DNA of 64,000 nucleotides, taken from assembly GCA_017311185.1 (NCBI GenBank), contig JAESUZ010000429.1, positions 124,001 through 188,000 of the forward strand, read 5' to 3'. Under the pieces are notes generated by a model. The model searched no databases. It saw only the letters and a list, made by a program, of their open reading frames with translations, and was not told where the DNA came from. Shown here piece by piece: positions 47,131 through 58,880 of the stretch. The translations under genes were made by a program, and so were the position numbers. Position 1 is the first letter of the stretch; each line of letters opens with the position of its first letter. This DNA is from Proteles cristata cristata (lineage: Eukaryota; Chordata; Mammalia; Carnivora; Hyaenidae).

Positions 47131-49269
47131 AATTTTGGAGAGGCACATTAGTCTCAATTTTCAACCTAAGTTTATGTGATAGATGAATTATTCCCTATTA
47201 TACAATTGTGATTTTTACTGGACAACCTTAAGTAAAGGCTGAGTGATCAACTCCTAAGGAAATGGTTGAAAAGTTACACAAGAAAAATGTTGGCCTTTTA
47301 CAGTGTCTTGGGCCTTACAGTAACTCCAGTGTTAGCCAAGGTACACTAGGGAAAATAGACTATACAAATGTCTTAGAAAAGATGTGTTGAAGAGGATACA
47401 AGGAAATGTAGGACAGAGGATATCCTATGTAGACCAACAGAGTTCGCCTCGCATTCCCCTTAAATCTATAGCCTAATGACCATAGCTGTGGTTTTGAGGG
47501 GCCAGGTTTTGGTCCCCAGTATTCCTGAATTTTTTCCCTACTGGTTAATGCCAAATATCTACAGTGGATTTCTATTTCATTAAGTCCCTTGGATCATTTT
47601 ATGATTTGATTTCCTACAGCCATATGAAATAATTGAAAACAAAACAAACTATTAAAATATCTAACAGTTAACTTTCTCAAAGTCTATGACTATATCCCCA
47701 AACTGCCTAAGTTTTCAGAAGCAAAGAGATGAATAGAAACATGAATAAAAATCAAATCTATATTGGATATATGTGTTTATAAACTGAATACCTGGATAAC
47801 AAGGTCAAGGCTACTTTTGTGCATTTGCAATCCAGGGATGCAAGTGGAGATACTATAACACAGATATTCTATAAGACTAATTACTTTAGACTTCACAAGT
47901 TCAGCAAAATAAATGGGAAAAGTTTGAAGGACATTTCAGTGGAAGTAAATTTAAGATCAAGGAGGTAGAAACTTCAGGGGAAACTAGACTATGGTGAGAA
48001 AAACCACTGTAATGATTTCATCAATTTTTGTAGTGACAAAAATAAATTAGGAATCTTAGAAATCATGTTGCAATTTATTGGCCCTCACTAATTATATTCA
48101 TTTAAAAAATGGTTTATTTATATTCCTGTTAGACTGAATCCTAAGAAAGTAAAGTATGGATGTGCTGCTGGTAGAAGCCATCCACCATGGGCCCTAAGAC
48201 ATGTTCTTGCTGACTATACCAAGACTTCGGGGCTCTGACTACTTTTGCCCAAGTCATTTCTCAGGACTATACTTACAACAAGCAAAACTGAGGGGTAAGA
48301 TAATCTTTAATTATCTTTCTTTAATACAAACAACAGACTTTCTTAGACATGACTGTAAAAGGGATGAATCCTCAATCTCAGTGTTTCCCAGGTTTGGCAA
48401 TAAAAAGGATTGAACTATGATATAGGCACACCACGGTGCATGCATCATCCACCAGGGACCCTCTGCATCACTCCCAGGGGCTTGAGGATTAGTGGGCCGC
48501 AATGCAGATGTTATGCATGTGCTGCTTGCCTTGCTATGAGTAGTAGCATCCTTGGTCTCTGACCCGGGAGCCTCGTATCTTCTGCATCCATGAACCTACA
48601 CTAAGCGAGTTTATCACCTTGTCAATAAGGTCAAATCATATCCCAGGGCCTAGGGTGCATTTTTTCTGAGATTTAGAAAACTACTTGATTCCATAATTCA
48701 AATACTGAAAATGTACCCCTTTATTTGGGACTCAATTTACTTAAACTCCATGGAAAGATTGTAAAGGAAAACTAGATTTTCAAACATTTGGGGAAAAGGA
48801 GCAAGAATTCTGTAATAGTTCTTCACTTGAATCAGTTAATGGAATTTACAGAACATGCATATATTACAAAATATACTTCTGCATTCAATTTTTAAAAAGA
48901 ATAGTTTCCTTTTTAATCCTATGATTAAAATTAAAATAATATAATGAAATGTAGAGGGGGTGCATTATTAAGTATATTTAATATGATGGATGTCTTATAA
49001 ATTTTAAGAATTCTATTTCTCTAGCCATAATAAGGATATTAAAGTTTCACTTTTCCTTCCTTTTATTTACACTACAGTGAGTGAGTGTTACAGATACTCT
49101 CAGTGAATGACCTAATGATGATAGCACACACAGGAGAGATCTCTGCAGCCTGAACATCCTTATAATAGGATAGCAGCTACTTGTGAAGTCACTAAAATAC
49201 ATTTTCATGAATGACAAGTGTTTTCCTGGTATCCTGTGATGATTTGTAGAATATTCATTCAGGTGGGAG
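47131..49269. other. Unique sequence
   Basis: More than 2 kb with no recognised repeat or exon. Open frames are all 70 codons or fewer. A CTCAGTGTTTCCCAGGTTTG phrase near 48378 hints at an old hAT remnant but is too weak to call. Confidence 0.4.
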
Positions 49270-49930
49270 CCAGTAAAATAGCCCTTTCAATCCTACCAAC
49301 GTGTTCCCAATTTATCTGCTTCCCTCCACCCACTTTGTTAACACCTCTCACAGCCTCTGTTCTCTTCTCCTGGATGGTCTCTGCTCTCCTGGGGCCCTAC
49401 CTCCACCCTGTCCTCACCACCCGCTCCACACAGTAGCCAGTGGTACCCCGTCCTGCTTAGAGGCACCAGGGATTTCCGCCCACCTTTGGAATGCAGCTCA
49501 AACTCCTTCTGACCTCTGCCTTCCTGTCCCTGTTTACCCCACCATGCTCTAGCCACACTGTCTGATTTTCAGCCTCTTGTTCAGATCAACTTTAAACTTT
49601 ACACTGGAATTCTTTACTCCTGGTTTCCAGGTGGTTGTCTCCTTCCCAGTCCGAGCTCTGTCAAAACAGCCCTTTCACAGACAGGACTTCCCTGACTCCC
49701 TGCCCACATCATTCTGCCTTATGTTTCACACAAAACATACTATTTCACCATATTTTCTGTATTTTTAAGTTGTACATATTTATTTGTTTATTCGGCCAGT
49801 CTCAGGTATGATTCTTGGAATCATGTTCATGTTTCTCTTACCCATCACTTGTTCCACGGCTTCTAAAAAAGCATCCATCATGTGGAGAATGATCCATAGG
49901 TATCGAATGAATGAATAAATGAATGAAAAG
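49270..49930 (+). repeat. Long L2 element
   Basis: One of the two longest L2 copies here. It reads CTCAAACTCCTTCTGACCTC, CCACCATGCTCTAGCCACAC, CAGACAGGACTTCCCTGACT, TTCTGCCTTATGTTTCACAC, then CATGTTCATGTTTCTCTTACC, and finishes GAATGAATGAATAAATGAATG. This is the sense order of L2 3' sequence to its terminal GAATGA tail. Confidence 0.8.
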
Positions 49931-51148
49931 GTGAGGCCTGTGAGTGTTAGTTCTGCTCAGACGGATCCAAGTCAAATCCCACACTCTTCATTTTACTAGC
50001 TATCTGACATCAGGCTAATGGCTCAGCCCCAAGAGACCTCAGCTCTGTCACTAGGAAAGGGGAGAGAGTCACAATTCCTACACCATCCATAGGCAGTATG
50101 AAGAAAGAAACACAGTAAATACATGCTGCTGAACTGGCCACCTCCCAAGGAAAAGACTCTGGACAAATCACACCTTGACCCATGTCCCAGAGCTCTTTTG
50201 CAGCCCTTGGAGTTTCTGAGCAAGCGTTGAACATGAACAAAAGTGTTGGTCAGTGAACCCTAGGAAGTGCAATAAGGCACCCCACTGGATGGACAGAGTC
50301 CTGCTTCAATCCGATTCAGAGAGATGTTTTCAAAACATTAAAATATTAAAATGCTTCCATTAGAATCTTCCAGTCTGTTTCCATCTCTGCGGCTGTGCAA
50401 ATAACTAATACTATAGGGAGAAGGTGTTCCTGATCCTAAATTGTCCAGGGACCTTTGCTCATCCTGAGATATTCAAAGACTCATATTTCCACCAAAGCAT
50501 GTTGCTTTGCAAATGGCAGTACATAAAGTAGTCAGTGGGACTGCTTGAGATCTGAAGGTTCATCAGAACCATCTAAAAAAGTCTTAAAAAAAAACATTAA
50601 AAGAACAGAAGGAAAAGATGTTATTCAAATATTTAATTACTCATTATGGCTTTCATTCTTAGAGGGCTTACAAGAAAGGCAGATGCTGGGAGATTCCAAA
50701 GTTTTATGAAATATTAGATTTCCCTCTAATTAATATGGTCTATTTGTGACTGATGATATTATTATAGAGCATCTGTTGTTAAACTTATTATGTTAAGTGG
50801 TGCTGTTGAAAATCAGGTAAGTTTGTTGAGACAGTGCAGACATTAGATAGATAATAAAAAGAGAACCAACCTTTTTAGAAGGCAGGAGTGAATTTGAAAT
50901 AATGTTGATAGCTATAAATTCTGCTCAAGTGGACAAAAAGAAATTAAAAAACTTAGTCCTTACTGTCAATGTAGAGCTTGTAAATTAACTCAGCCATGAA
51001 ACCTATCTATCAGCTCTAAGAGTCAATCAATTCCCATTAGTGGTTAAGCTGGTAAATTGTTTTCTGACTTTTACTACTTAAGATGTACAAACTGATGCAG
51101 TGATGTAGGAGCTAGTCAAGTGGAGAAGAAAGAAAATAGTATGAATTA
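49931..51148. other. Unique sequence
   Basis: Nothing recognised. A/T-rich toward its end. Confidence 0.4.
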
Positions 51149-51160
51149 AGAAAAGGAGTT

Positions 51161-51322
51161 GTGGTCACTGGTATTGTAATAGTCACATGTGGTGACATGG
51201 AAGCCACACTTGTGAGCATGGCATAACACAGAGAGATGTTGAATCACTATGTTGTACACCTGAGGCTAGGGTAACATTGTGTGTCAACTACACTCAGATT
51301 TAAACCATTTAAATATCAAAAA
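51161..51322 (+). mobile_element. Very short LINE-1 3' end, sense
   Basis: GTTGAATCACTATGTTGTACACCTGAGGCTAGGGTAAC and GTGTGTCAACTACACTCAG are the carnivore L1 3'-UTR end, followed by an A-rich tail. Target duplication AAGAAAAGGAGT at 51149-51160 and 51323-51334. Only about 160 bp were copied. Confidence 0.85.
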
Positions 51323-51334
51323 AAGAAAAGGAGT

Positions 51335-51689
51335 CATAGGAAGAGCTGGATTGTCTTGGGAATGTTGAAAGTAAGGAGCCCATCAGGGAAGAGGTGAAGA
51401 GGTGGAAGGGGAGGGGATGGGGTCTGAACAGTGACTTGCATCAAGATTATTGATTAAAACTATATAATGTCATTGACATGAACAACTCAGGGATTGTGTC
51501 TGTCAGAAGGACAGGTGAGTTGGACTATAAAACAACAGTATGGATAAAACCCTAGTGTAACAAAATCCATTGAAAATTTTGGAATAAAACTACCACTACT
51601 TTATGTCAAGTCTTCATTATTTGTTAATTACCATTATTTATTGATTTGTCATCACCTGGGAAATTATAAATGCCCGGTCTCTACAACAC
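51335..51689. other. Unique sequence
   Basis: Nothing recognised. Confidence 0.4.
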
Positions 51690-52275
51690 TCAACTTCTCT
51701 TTCTCTGTCTTCCCTCCCCCAACTCTGTCACTGTCGACAGATTTATAATAATAAAACATGCTTTGATTATGTCAGTCTCTTCATCAAATCCCTTTTAGTG
51801 ACTTCTCAATTCTTAATAATACATTTCAGAAAATTTCAGCTGAAATTCAATCTTTTCTGGGCTCAGTATCTATAGCCATGTTTCCATTCATATAGTAGAG
51901 TATTTCCCAAATTTTTGGCATAATTGACCACATTTGTTATTTTCTTTCTCAAATATACTTCTCTGATCGCTTCATCTCTGCCTGTGAAAGTGATATCCAC
52001 CCCCTGGTCCTACTTCAAATGCCACATCTTTCATTTCTGACTTGTCTTTCCTCAACTGGATTCCCTGTTCCCCTCTTTGTTCTGATTTAGTTCTCTTTGT
52101 ATTTTTATGGCAGCATCTAATTGTATTCGATATATCCACTTGTCTTATTTTCCCTCATAAATGATGAGCTAATTTCTGTCAAGGTCCATGCTTTAATCAT
52201 TTTAAGAAACATATTCAATTATTTATTGTAAATACTCAATACATATTTGATGACTGACTAAATAAATGAATATGT
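51690..52275 (+). repeat. Long L2 element
   Basis: GATTATGTCAGTCTCTTCATC, CAAATCCCTTTTAGTGACTTC, CTACTTCAAATGCCACATCT, TCATAAATGATGAGCTAATT, TCAAGGTCCATGCTTTAATC and ACTCAATACATATTTGATGAC follow L2 in sense orientation. Confidence 0.75.
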
Positions 52276-52675
52276 GACTCTCACCCACTTATATGTTCTA
52301 AATGTTTTAAAATCTAGAGAAATAGTTCATGACCTGCTTTTAGAATTGCATAGTAACTGCAAAGTTTCCATGAAAGGAGAAATAGACACTCTGCCTCATG
52401 AACTATTGCTCGACATCCTCTTCAGCACATTGTTTTCAGATGCAAGGTGATTTACATTCTCTGACTGAGTGGGTAGACCCAAGCCAGATGGGAAGATATG
52501 GCCCAGCCTAATATACATGCAGGAGAAAGAGGCTAGAATTAATGTGTTTGCACAAAATGCAAGAACTTGTATGAAAATAAAAGGAAACAATCAGGAAAAG
52601 AAGAGCCAAAATATACCTCTGTTAAATTCAGGCACTGTGGCTGATCATACTGGTGCACAATAGAAGATATCAATG
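52276..52675. other. Unique sequence
   Basis: Nothing recognised. Confidence 0.4.
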
Positions 52676-52795
52676 CAAACATTCATTCAAAACACGTTTA
52701 TCAAACTTCTGGTATAAGGGATGTAGGGATGAATATGGGATTCCCCTTTCCTTTGAAAACCTCACAGACTACTTGAGATGATGCATATAAACTCA
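52676..52795 (-). repeat. L2 3' end, antisense
   Basis: CATTCATTCAAAACACGTTT, ATCAAACTTCTGGTATAAGGG and GATGTAGGGATGAATATGGG are the inverse of the L2 3' terminus. Confidence 0.55.
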
Positions 52796-53238
52796 CATAA
52801 TTTCAAGTGTGAAGAGTTAATACATTAAAAATTGTGTGCATGCCTCCAGTGATCACATGAATCCTATAGCCATTAATGTTGAAAGGTGACAGGGAGATAG
52901 TGATTGAATATAAAATCTATCTGCATTTCTCAGCAGTTGTTCATTTTGGATGAAAGTTAGGAATACTAAATGTAAACAGACATGTGTCAGTTTTTAAAGC
53001 TTGTATAAGGCATAAATACATGTTTAAGGATATTATGCATGTCTGACTACTCACTTCATTCAAATATTAGTATTTTAATGTTTTTTAAAGTGAATGAGAA
53101 GGAACCCAAAGAGACTGTAAGAAATACTAATGGGACTTGAGAGATTATATTCAACTATGAAAAATAAGGAAAATTCTCTGAGACCTAAGAGAGAAAAATA
53201 TGAAATAGAAAACAAGTTAGAAGAGCAAGACAGTCATC
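52796..53238. other. Unique sequence
   Basis: Nothing recognised. Confidence 0.4.
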
Positions 53239-53253
53239 AAAAATGGCAATCCA

Positions 53254-53461
53254 GGGGCGCCTGGGTGGCTTAGTCGGTTAAGCGTCCGACTTTCGCTTGG
53301 GTCATGATCTCGCGGTTCGTGGGTTCGAGCCCCGTGTCGGGCTCTGTGCTGACTGCCAGCTCAGAGCCTGGAGCCTATTTCAGAGTCTATGTCTCCCTCT
53401 CTCTCTGACCCTCCCCTGCTCACGCTGTCTCTCTCCTAGAAATAAATAAAACATTTAAAAA
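53254..53461 (+). mobile_element. Feliform CAN-SINE, youngest-looking copy
   Basis: GGGGCGCCTGGGTGGCTTAG head, box A TGGCTTAGTCGG (53266-53277), box B GGTTCGAGCCC (53322-53332), GTGTCGGGCTCTGTGCTGAC, a TCTCTCTCTG tract and an A tail. A perfect 15-bp target duplication AAAAATGGCAATCCA lies at 53239-53253 and 53462-53476. It keeps at least eight CpGs in the tRNA-related part, where older copies have TG or CA. Both polymerase III promoter boxes are intact. Confidence 0.98.
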
Positions 53462-53476
53462 AAAAATGGCAATCCA

Positions 53477-54383
53477 ACTGCCAAACCCCAAGGTAGGGAA
53501 ACTGAGTTACAAGTATAAGCACAGCAGAGGATTTAAGTATGTTTCTCCTACTGTGAGTACGTTCAACAGATGATATTTTCCTGTAATTAGTTCCACTAAC
53601 CATTAACAAGTCAAACAAATTGAGACTGTCTGTTTCAAAGTTATCATATTGGTCAGATGTAGTGTAGATTGCTGTAAAGGGTCTGAATATTAGGTATTTG
53701 ATCATGAGCCTATTAATTTTTTTCTCAAAGTGCATAAATGAGTGTGTTAACATTTTATTAATAACAACTCACAATTATGTGAGGGTGATTTAGAATGTCA
53801 TATTACTGTTAGTATAAATAGAAATCGAGTGCTTTTATTCAATAAAATATAATTAATTATATAGATTATTAATTTTAAATTAATATACAGGCAATTTATC
53901 AGATACAAACTCATTTATAGGTGGTTAATAATGCCACAAATGTGCATGGTATAGTAAGTTGAGTGATGCTTCTGAAATTAGTCATGTCCTTTTAGAGCTG
54001 TGTGAAATGAAAAGAACTATGCCATTATTTTAGAGAAGATGGAAATCTGGAGTATAAAATCTCATGTATTTTTCCAGCTGAAATAAGTAAAAATTGTCCT
54101 GTAGTTTTTATTTAAAATTAAATGGATGGCTTTAATTTTTGGTTCACTGCTTTGCAATAAAGGACACAATGACTGACTAGTAACAGTTCCTCACAGAGGT
54201 ATAAGCCTGTCTGATTCTATGATTCTGATTTTCTATAGTGACTATGTGCATCAGCACAAGGTAAGTTTATTCCATATACTGGTGACCCTAAAGTCTTGAA
54301 AGAAATGATTTCTTATAGGGCTGTGTATCCAAAATGGGTCACCAAGGAGGTTCTGCTAATCCATCACTCAGATACTCCATTTT
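53477..54383. other. Unique A/T-rich sequence
   Basis: Nothing recognised. The 105-codon minus frame at 53436-53753 starts inside unique sequence and runs into the SINE tail, so it is not a gene. Confidence 0.4.
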
Positions 54384-54402
54384 AAAACATTCCCTTCAAC
54401 AC

Positions 54403-54521
54403 TTGCTGGGATGAACACTGGGTGTTATATGGAAACCAACTTTCAATAAACTATGAAAGAAAAACAAGCAGGCAAACAAACAAACAAAAAACCCCAAAAA
54501 ACAAAAACAAAAAATAAAAAT
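54403..54521 (+). mobile_element. Very short LINE-1 3' end, sense
   Basis: TTGCTGGGATGAACACTGGG, TGTTATATGGAAACCAACTT and TCAATAAACTATGAAAG match the 3' end of the same L1 type as the larger copy at 40811-42212. A long impure A tail (CAAACAAACAAACA, CCCCAAAAAACAAAAAC) follows. Target duplication AAAACAT[T/G]CCCTTCAA[C/A]AC at 54384-54402 and 54522-54540. Only about 50 bp of L1 body was copied. Confidence 0.92.
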
Positions 54522-54655
54522 AAAACATGCCCTTCAAAACCACAGCAGCTGTAGGGAGAAAGACAGTAAGTCTTGTTCTGACTTCTCACTGTTCACAATG
54601 GACACCTTTGCTAATATTTCATTAGGCTGAAGTCATATGACCACATCCAACTTCT

Positions 54656-54886
54656 TTTTTAAAAATATTTTAATGTTTTATTCTATTTCTGAGAGAGAGA
54701 GAGACAGAGAGACAGCGTGAGCAGGGGAGGGTCAGAGAGAGAAGGAAACACAGAATCTGAAACATGCTCCAGGCTCTGAGCTAGCTGTCAGCACAGAGCC
54801 GGACGTGGGGCTCAAACCCATGAACCGTGAGGTCATGACCTGAGCCGAAGTCAGATGTTTAACCAGCTGAGCCACCCAGGTGCCCA
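54656..54886 (-). mobile_element. Feliform CAN-SINE, antisense
   Basis: Right end AGCTGAGCCACCCAGGTGCCC, inverted box B region GGGGCTCAAACCC, CTAGCTGTCAGCACAGAGCC, GAGAGAGAGAGACAG and a T-rich tail. Target duplication CCACATCCA[A/G]CTTCT at 54641-54655 and 54888-54902. Confidence 0.96.
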
Positions 54887-54949
54887 TCCACATCCAGCTT
54901 CTAAGGGGATAGGGAAGAATAATTCTACCAAACACTAAAATATATTTGA

Positions 54950-55332
54950 GTTAATTTTTTCCAGCTTTATTGATATAGAGTTGACATATAACATTGTATA
55001 AGTTTAAATGGACAATGTGTTGACTTAATACACATATATTATGAAATGATTAACAGCACGGTGTTAGCTAACACTTGCATCACATCACAGAATTACCATT
55101 TCTTTTCCAGGGTGAGAAGATTTGGCAGCATCTCCCCTTCCCCACCCCTCTCTCGCCCACCATTCCTGGTAACCACCATTCTGGTCTTTGTTTCTATGAG
55201 CTCTGCTTTTTTTAGATCTCACATATAATTGATATTGTACAGTGTTTGTCTTTCTCTCATAACACCTTCAAGGTCCACCTATTTGTTTTAAAGGGCAGGA
55301 TCTCCTTCTTTCTCATGACTGAATAATATTCC

Positions 55333-55373
<41 letters not shown>

Positions 55374-56115
55374 ACACACACACACCCCATACCACATCTT
55401 ATCTGTGCATTCATCTGTTAAGACATTTAGATTGTTTCCATATTTTGGCTGTTGTGAGTAATGTTGCAGTGAACATGTGAGTGCAGATAACTCTTCCATC
55501 TCCGTATTCATTTCCTTTGGGTAAATACCCAGAAGTGGATTGCTGGGTCATATGGTAGCTCTATTTTTAATTATTTTAGGAACCTCCACACTGTTTTCCA
55601 CAGATGCTAAACTGATTTATATTCCCACCAACAGTGCATAAGGGTTTCCTCTTCTTCATATCCTGGCCAATACTTGTTATTTCTTATCTTTTTTATTTTT
55701 ACCATTCTGACAGGTGTGAGGTGATTTATCACTGTGGTTTTGATTTATCCTTCCCTGATGGTGAGTGAGGTCGAGCACACTTTCATGTACTCATTGGTCA
55801 TTTGTGTGTCTTCTTTGGAAAAATATCCATTCAGTTTCTCTGCTCATTTTGAAAACAGGTTATCATTATTATTTTTGACACTGAGTTGTATTAGTTTTAT
55901 TAACCACTTATCAGATTTGCAAATATTTTCTCCTACCCAGTTGGTTGCCTTTTCATCCTATTGATGGTTTCTCCTGCTGTACTGAAGCTTTTCTAGTTTG
56001 ATGTAGTGCCTCTTCTTTATTTTTTCTTTTGTTGCCTTTGCCTTTGGTGTCAAACCCAAAAGATCATCATCAAGACTGATGTCAAGAACCTTTCCTCTAT
56101 ACTTTCTTCTAGAAG
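54950..56115 (-). mobile_element. Old LINE-1 (L1MA-like), antisense
   Basis: Plus-strand order is inverse L1: CAGCTTTATTGATATAGAGTTG, CTGGTAACCACCATTCTGG, CTTTCTCATGACTGAATAATATTCC, GGCTGTTGTGAGTAATGTTGC, TTGGGTAAATACCCAGAAGTGG, CCACACTGTTTTCCACAGAT, CCCACCAACAGTGCATAAGG, GAGGTGATTTATCACTGTGG. The ORF2 C-terminal region and 3' UTR are present, the 5' part is lost, and no intact frame remains. A (CA)n has grown inside the 3' UTR. Confidence 0.85.
55336..55385. repeat. (CA)n microsatellite inside L1
   Basis: Nearly pure AC run of about 25 units, interrupted once by CATACA, right after CATTCCATT. Likely polymorphic. Confidence 0.97.
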
Positions 56116-56587
56116 TTGGGTTAAGAACTCACTCAACATGGTAACAACTCATTATCTTTTAATTACTCAAGATGTTGTCATGGTAAAAATGTCAGCTAAA
56201 ATAGTGACATCATTTAGCTCCTTGTTAAAAGGCAGAAAGAGAGCAGGAAGGCCATATGTACGAGATGAACTTCCAAAAAGATGTGCAACAGAAAACAACC
56301 TGGTTCTGAGATTAATGAATGAATCAAATGAGGTACTTGTAATGGCTGGTCAACCATATTTGAGCCAAGAGTTTACACCTAGGAAAGTATTCCATTTCAC
56401 AGAGAAAGAATTGACTTTGGGTAACCAGTCTAAACAAACTGGCCAGAAGTACCACGTGTTGTTAAGACTAGACATGTAAGCAGAGACCCTGACCAGAATG
56501 GGCAGAAAAAAGGTAGTTGGGAGAAAGGACAGATTTTAGAACAAGCAGCTGCATAATGACCGGGATTAGAACAACATCCCACAAAAG
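56116..56587. other. Unassigned sequence with a chimeric open frame
   Basis: An open frame (56006-56479, 157 codons) starts in antisense L1 and runs on into unique sequence. The unique part is not recognised. Confidence 0.4.
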
Positions 56588-56820
56588 ACTGCCAGATAAA
56601 ATCCAAGATGCTCAGTTATATTTAAATTTTATACAAATAATAAATGATTAGATAAAGAGATAGATGATAGATAGATAGATAGATAGATCGATCGATCTTA
56701 GAGAGAGATAGGTAGATGTTTCTTAAATATTACATAGGACATACTTACACTAAAAACATATTCACTTGTTATATGAAATTTGAATTTAACTGGGTATCTT
56801 ATATTCTTTTTGCTAAATCT
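56588..56820. repeat. Palindromic interspersed repeat split by a GATA microsatellite
   Basis: The left arm (CCAGATAAAATCCAAGATGC, TCAGTTATATTTAAATTTTA) is the inverse complement, with mismatches, of the right arm (GAAATTTGAATTTAACTGGG, TATCTTATATTC). The right arm also contains CATAGGACATACTTACACTA. This is a mammalian repeat family with inverted arms that I recognise (CAGTTAAATTTGAATTTCAGATAA type) but cannot name with certainty. Confidence 0.7.
56654..56700. repeat. (GATA)n / (GATC)n microsatellite
   Basis: GATAGATAGATAGATAGATA followed by GATCGATCGATC. It sits between the two arms of the palindromic element. Confidence 0.95.
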
Positions 56821-58225
56821 GATAACTCTTATCAAACAAAGTTACCGTAAACCATTACAGTTCACAAAGGATAAATTCTGCACTAGATGCTTATGAATAA
56901 AATATTTTTAAGTGAGTGTTCATATTTTTTTTGTGTGAGGCTGATAATTCTGGAATATCTGTCCTAACCTTTCCAGACTTTAGACCACTGGGAAACTTTC
57001 CTGAGGGCTGAATATAACAAGAGATCTTAAATTGCCCCCAGCACATAGCCTGGAGGATGGCATTCACTTAAATTTCAGTCACTGTTGGTAAAATGAGAGA
57101 CTTAGCTGGCGAAGCTGAAGACAGATGAATTAATTTATCTAATAGAAGAAACATTTTATTAATGCTAACTTGCAACATTTGAATTTGATCTCTAAAATTG
57201 TTGAGAGCAATCTTTGACAGACTGGGTCAAAGTACCTCTATAGTACGCATTATTGTACACAGTAGACTTCTTAATTATTTTTTTTCTTTCTTAGTTTTGT
57301 ATAATACACAAAACAATAAGTATATACGGTGGTTTATTGTCATTTTGTTAATTTTTAAGCAAATAATGAGTGTTAAGCTCATAAATAACACTGTGCATTG
57401 CACTGCATACACTTTCTCTTATTTCTGCTTTTATATTATGCAAAATAGGAGTTTTCTCCTAATGCTAATGAGTGTTTTACAATTTTCTTCCTCTCTGTTC
57501 AGAGTAGTTTTCCTTTGGACTACACTTGTCATTACTATAACTTTTATAATAATAGGATTAAAATATGTAGTAGTTTTTCACAGTTTATAGCTAATAACTA
57601 TTGACTGAAATTTATTGTGTCAGATTAAAATGCATCAAAAATCTAATATTCCAAAGAGTAAGTCCTCAGTGGATTTTCAATATTAGATTTATAGATCCTT
57701 GAAAGGAAGTTTCCCTTGTATTGACCACCTATATATGTTGTATATCATCACTTTATGTATTTTATGTATGTATGAATTTTCAAGTATACTTTATTTAATG
57801 ACCCTGTACTCATATAAAATGACTCTAAAAGTTTATGGAAAACTTGAAGGCATATAAAACAAGCAACCGTGTTATTTCATCACAAAACCTCAAGTATAAG
57901 TCACATTAGTCACTGTTTAAACATTTGATAAAATGCAGCAGACCTGAACACCTATTTTAACACCTACCAGGGGGAGGCCAGCAGCATCTGAAGTCATTAG
58001 CTCTGTGCTATCAATCAAGAGCCATCCAAGAGACTACAAAAATAATGTGCTTACATGACCCAGAGACCACACTAAAGGCCCATTTACTTTCTTTAGCTTT
58101 AAATACACAAATTTAGACAAATGATTGAATGTTCCATCCATCTATAAGGAGCCATCAAGAGGTCTGTCCAAACCTGCTCCTCCGTGCATGAAAGCCCATA
58201 AATTTGAACCCTATATTATTTCAAG
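56821..58225. other. Unique A/T-rich sequence
   Basis: Contains a 130-codon plus frame (57198-57590) with a hydrophobic, Phe/Ile/Leu-rich composition. No domain recognised, and such frames arise easily from T-rich DNA. No repeats seen. Confidence 0.4.
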
Positions 58226-58345
58226 GGCAGCTGTCTGACTCAGCCAGAAGACCGTGTGGCTCTTCCTCTTGGGTTTTTGAGTTCAAGTCCTATGTTGGGT
58301 GTAGATATTACTTAAAAAATAAAAAATCTTTAAAAATTAAGTAAA
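58226..58345 (+). mobile_element. Older short CAN-SINE without pyrimidine tract
   Basis: AAGGGCAGCTGTCTGACTCAG head, TTTTTGAGTTCAAGTCC (box B area), then ATGTTGGGTGTAGATATTAC, TTAAAAAATAAAAAATC. This tail form is that of older carnivoran SINEs, not the feliform TCTCTC type. Diverged. Confidence 0.75.
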
Positions 58346-58554
58346 CATGTATTTCACATTTGCAGAGAATGGTAATGTGATGGCAGAAGAGATGTAAAAA
58401 GAAGAGTTTTTTTTTTTCAGCTGACTTTGAATGAGGTTACTAAGAACAAGAATGAATAGAAGTTTACTTTTTCATTATCTTGATAAGTACCAGCTTACTC
58501 CTTGGAATAGTAATTAGATTTGGAGAAAGAAAATATAGGTTCTCTCCTAGATTT

Positions 58555-58880
58555 CCCTTATCACACTGGTAACTGTCTTTTCTATGCCCCTGCCTCCTTC
58601 ATGTGGAGATGTCCTATTCTTTAGGACTCAGTGTTGACATTACTTCCTCCAGGAAATTTTCTACAATTTTTAAGACTAGGCTACAGTCTGTAATTACAAA
58701 ACCTATAATGCCTTATTTTTTAAACTCTATCACATATGACCCATTGTAATGATCACACCATATGAAAATTGCCGTCTACAAAGGTTAGCCTTCTCTCCTC
58801 TATATTTTCGGAAAAAGCAACACACTATTATTGCAGGCACACACTCATTTTGAATCAGTGAATGAGCATAAATCCATTTA
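58555..58880 (+). repeat. L2 element
   Basis: CTTTTCTATGCCCCTGCCTCC, TTACTTCCTCCAGGAAATTTTC, AAACTCTATCACATATGACCC, and CACACACTCATTTTGAATCAGTGAATGAGC follow the sense L2 order to its GAATGA terminus. Confidence 0.6.

Noticed and set aside
53266..53332. tRNA gene suggested by intact box A and box B
   Set aside because: The sequence continues into the SINE pyrimidine tract and A tail and is flanked by a target duplication. It is a tRNA-derived SINE, not a tRNA gene.
56006..56479. 157-codon plus frame with a Lys/Arg-rich second half
   Set aside because: It begins in antisense L1 and continues into unique DNA. A chimeric start of this type with no known domain is best explained by chance.
57198..57590. 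130-codon hydrophobic frame that looks like a membrane protein
   Set aside because: T-rich DNA yields Phe/Leu/Ile-rich frames by default. There is no signal-peptide pattern, family match or supporting signal.
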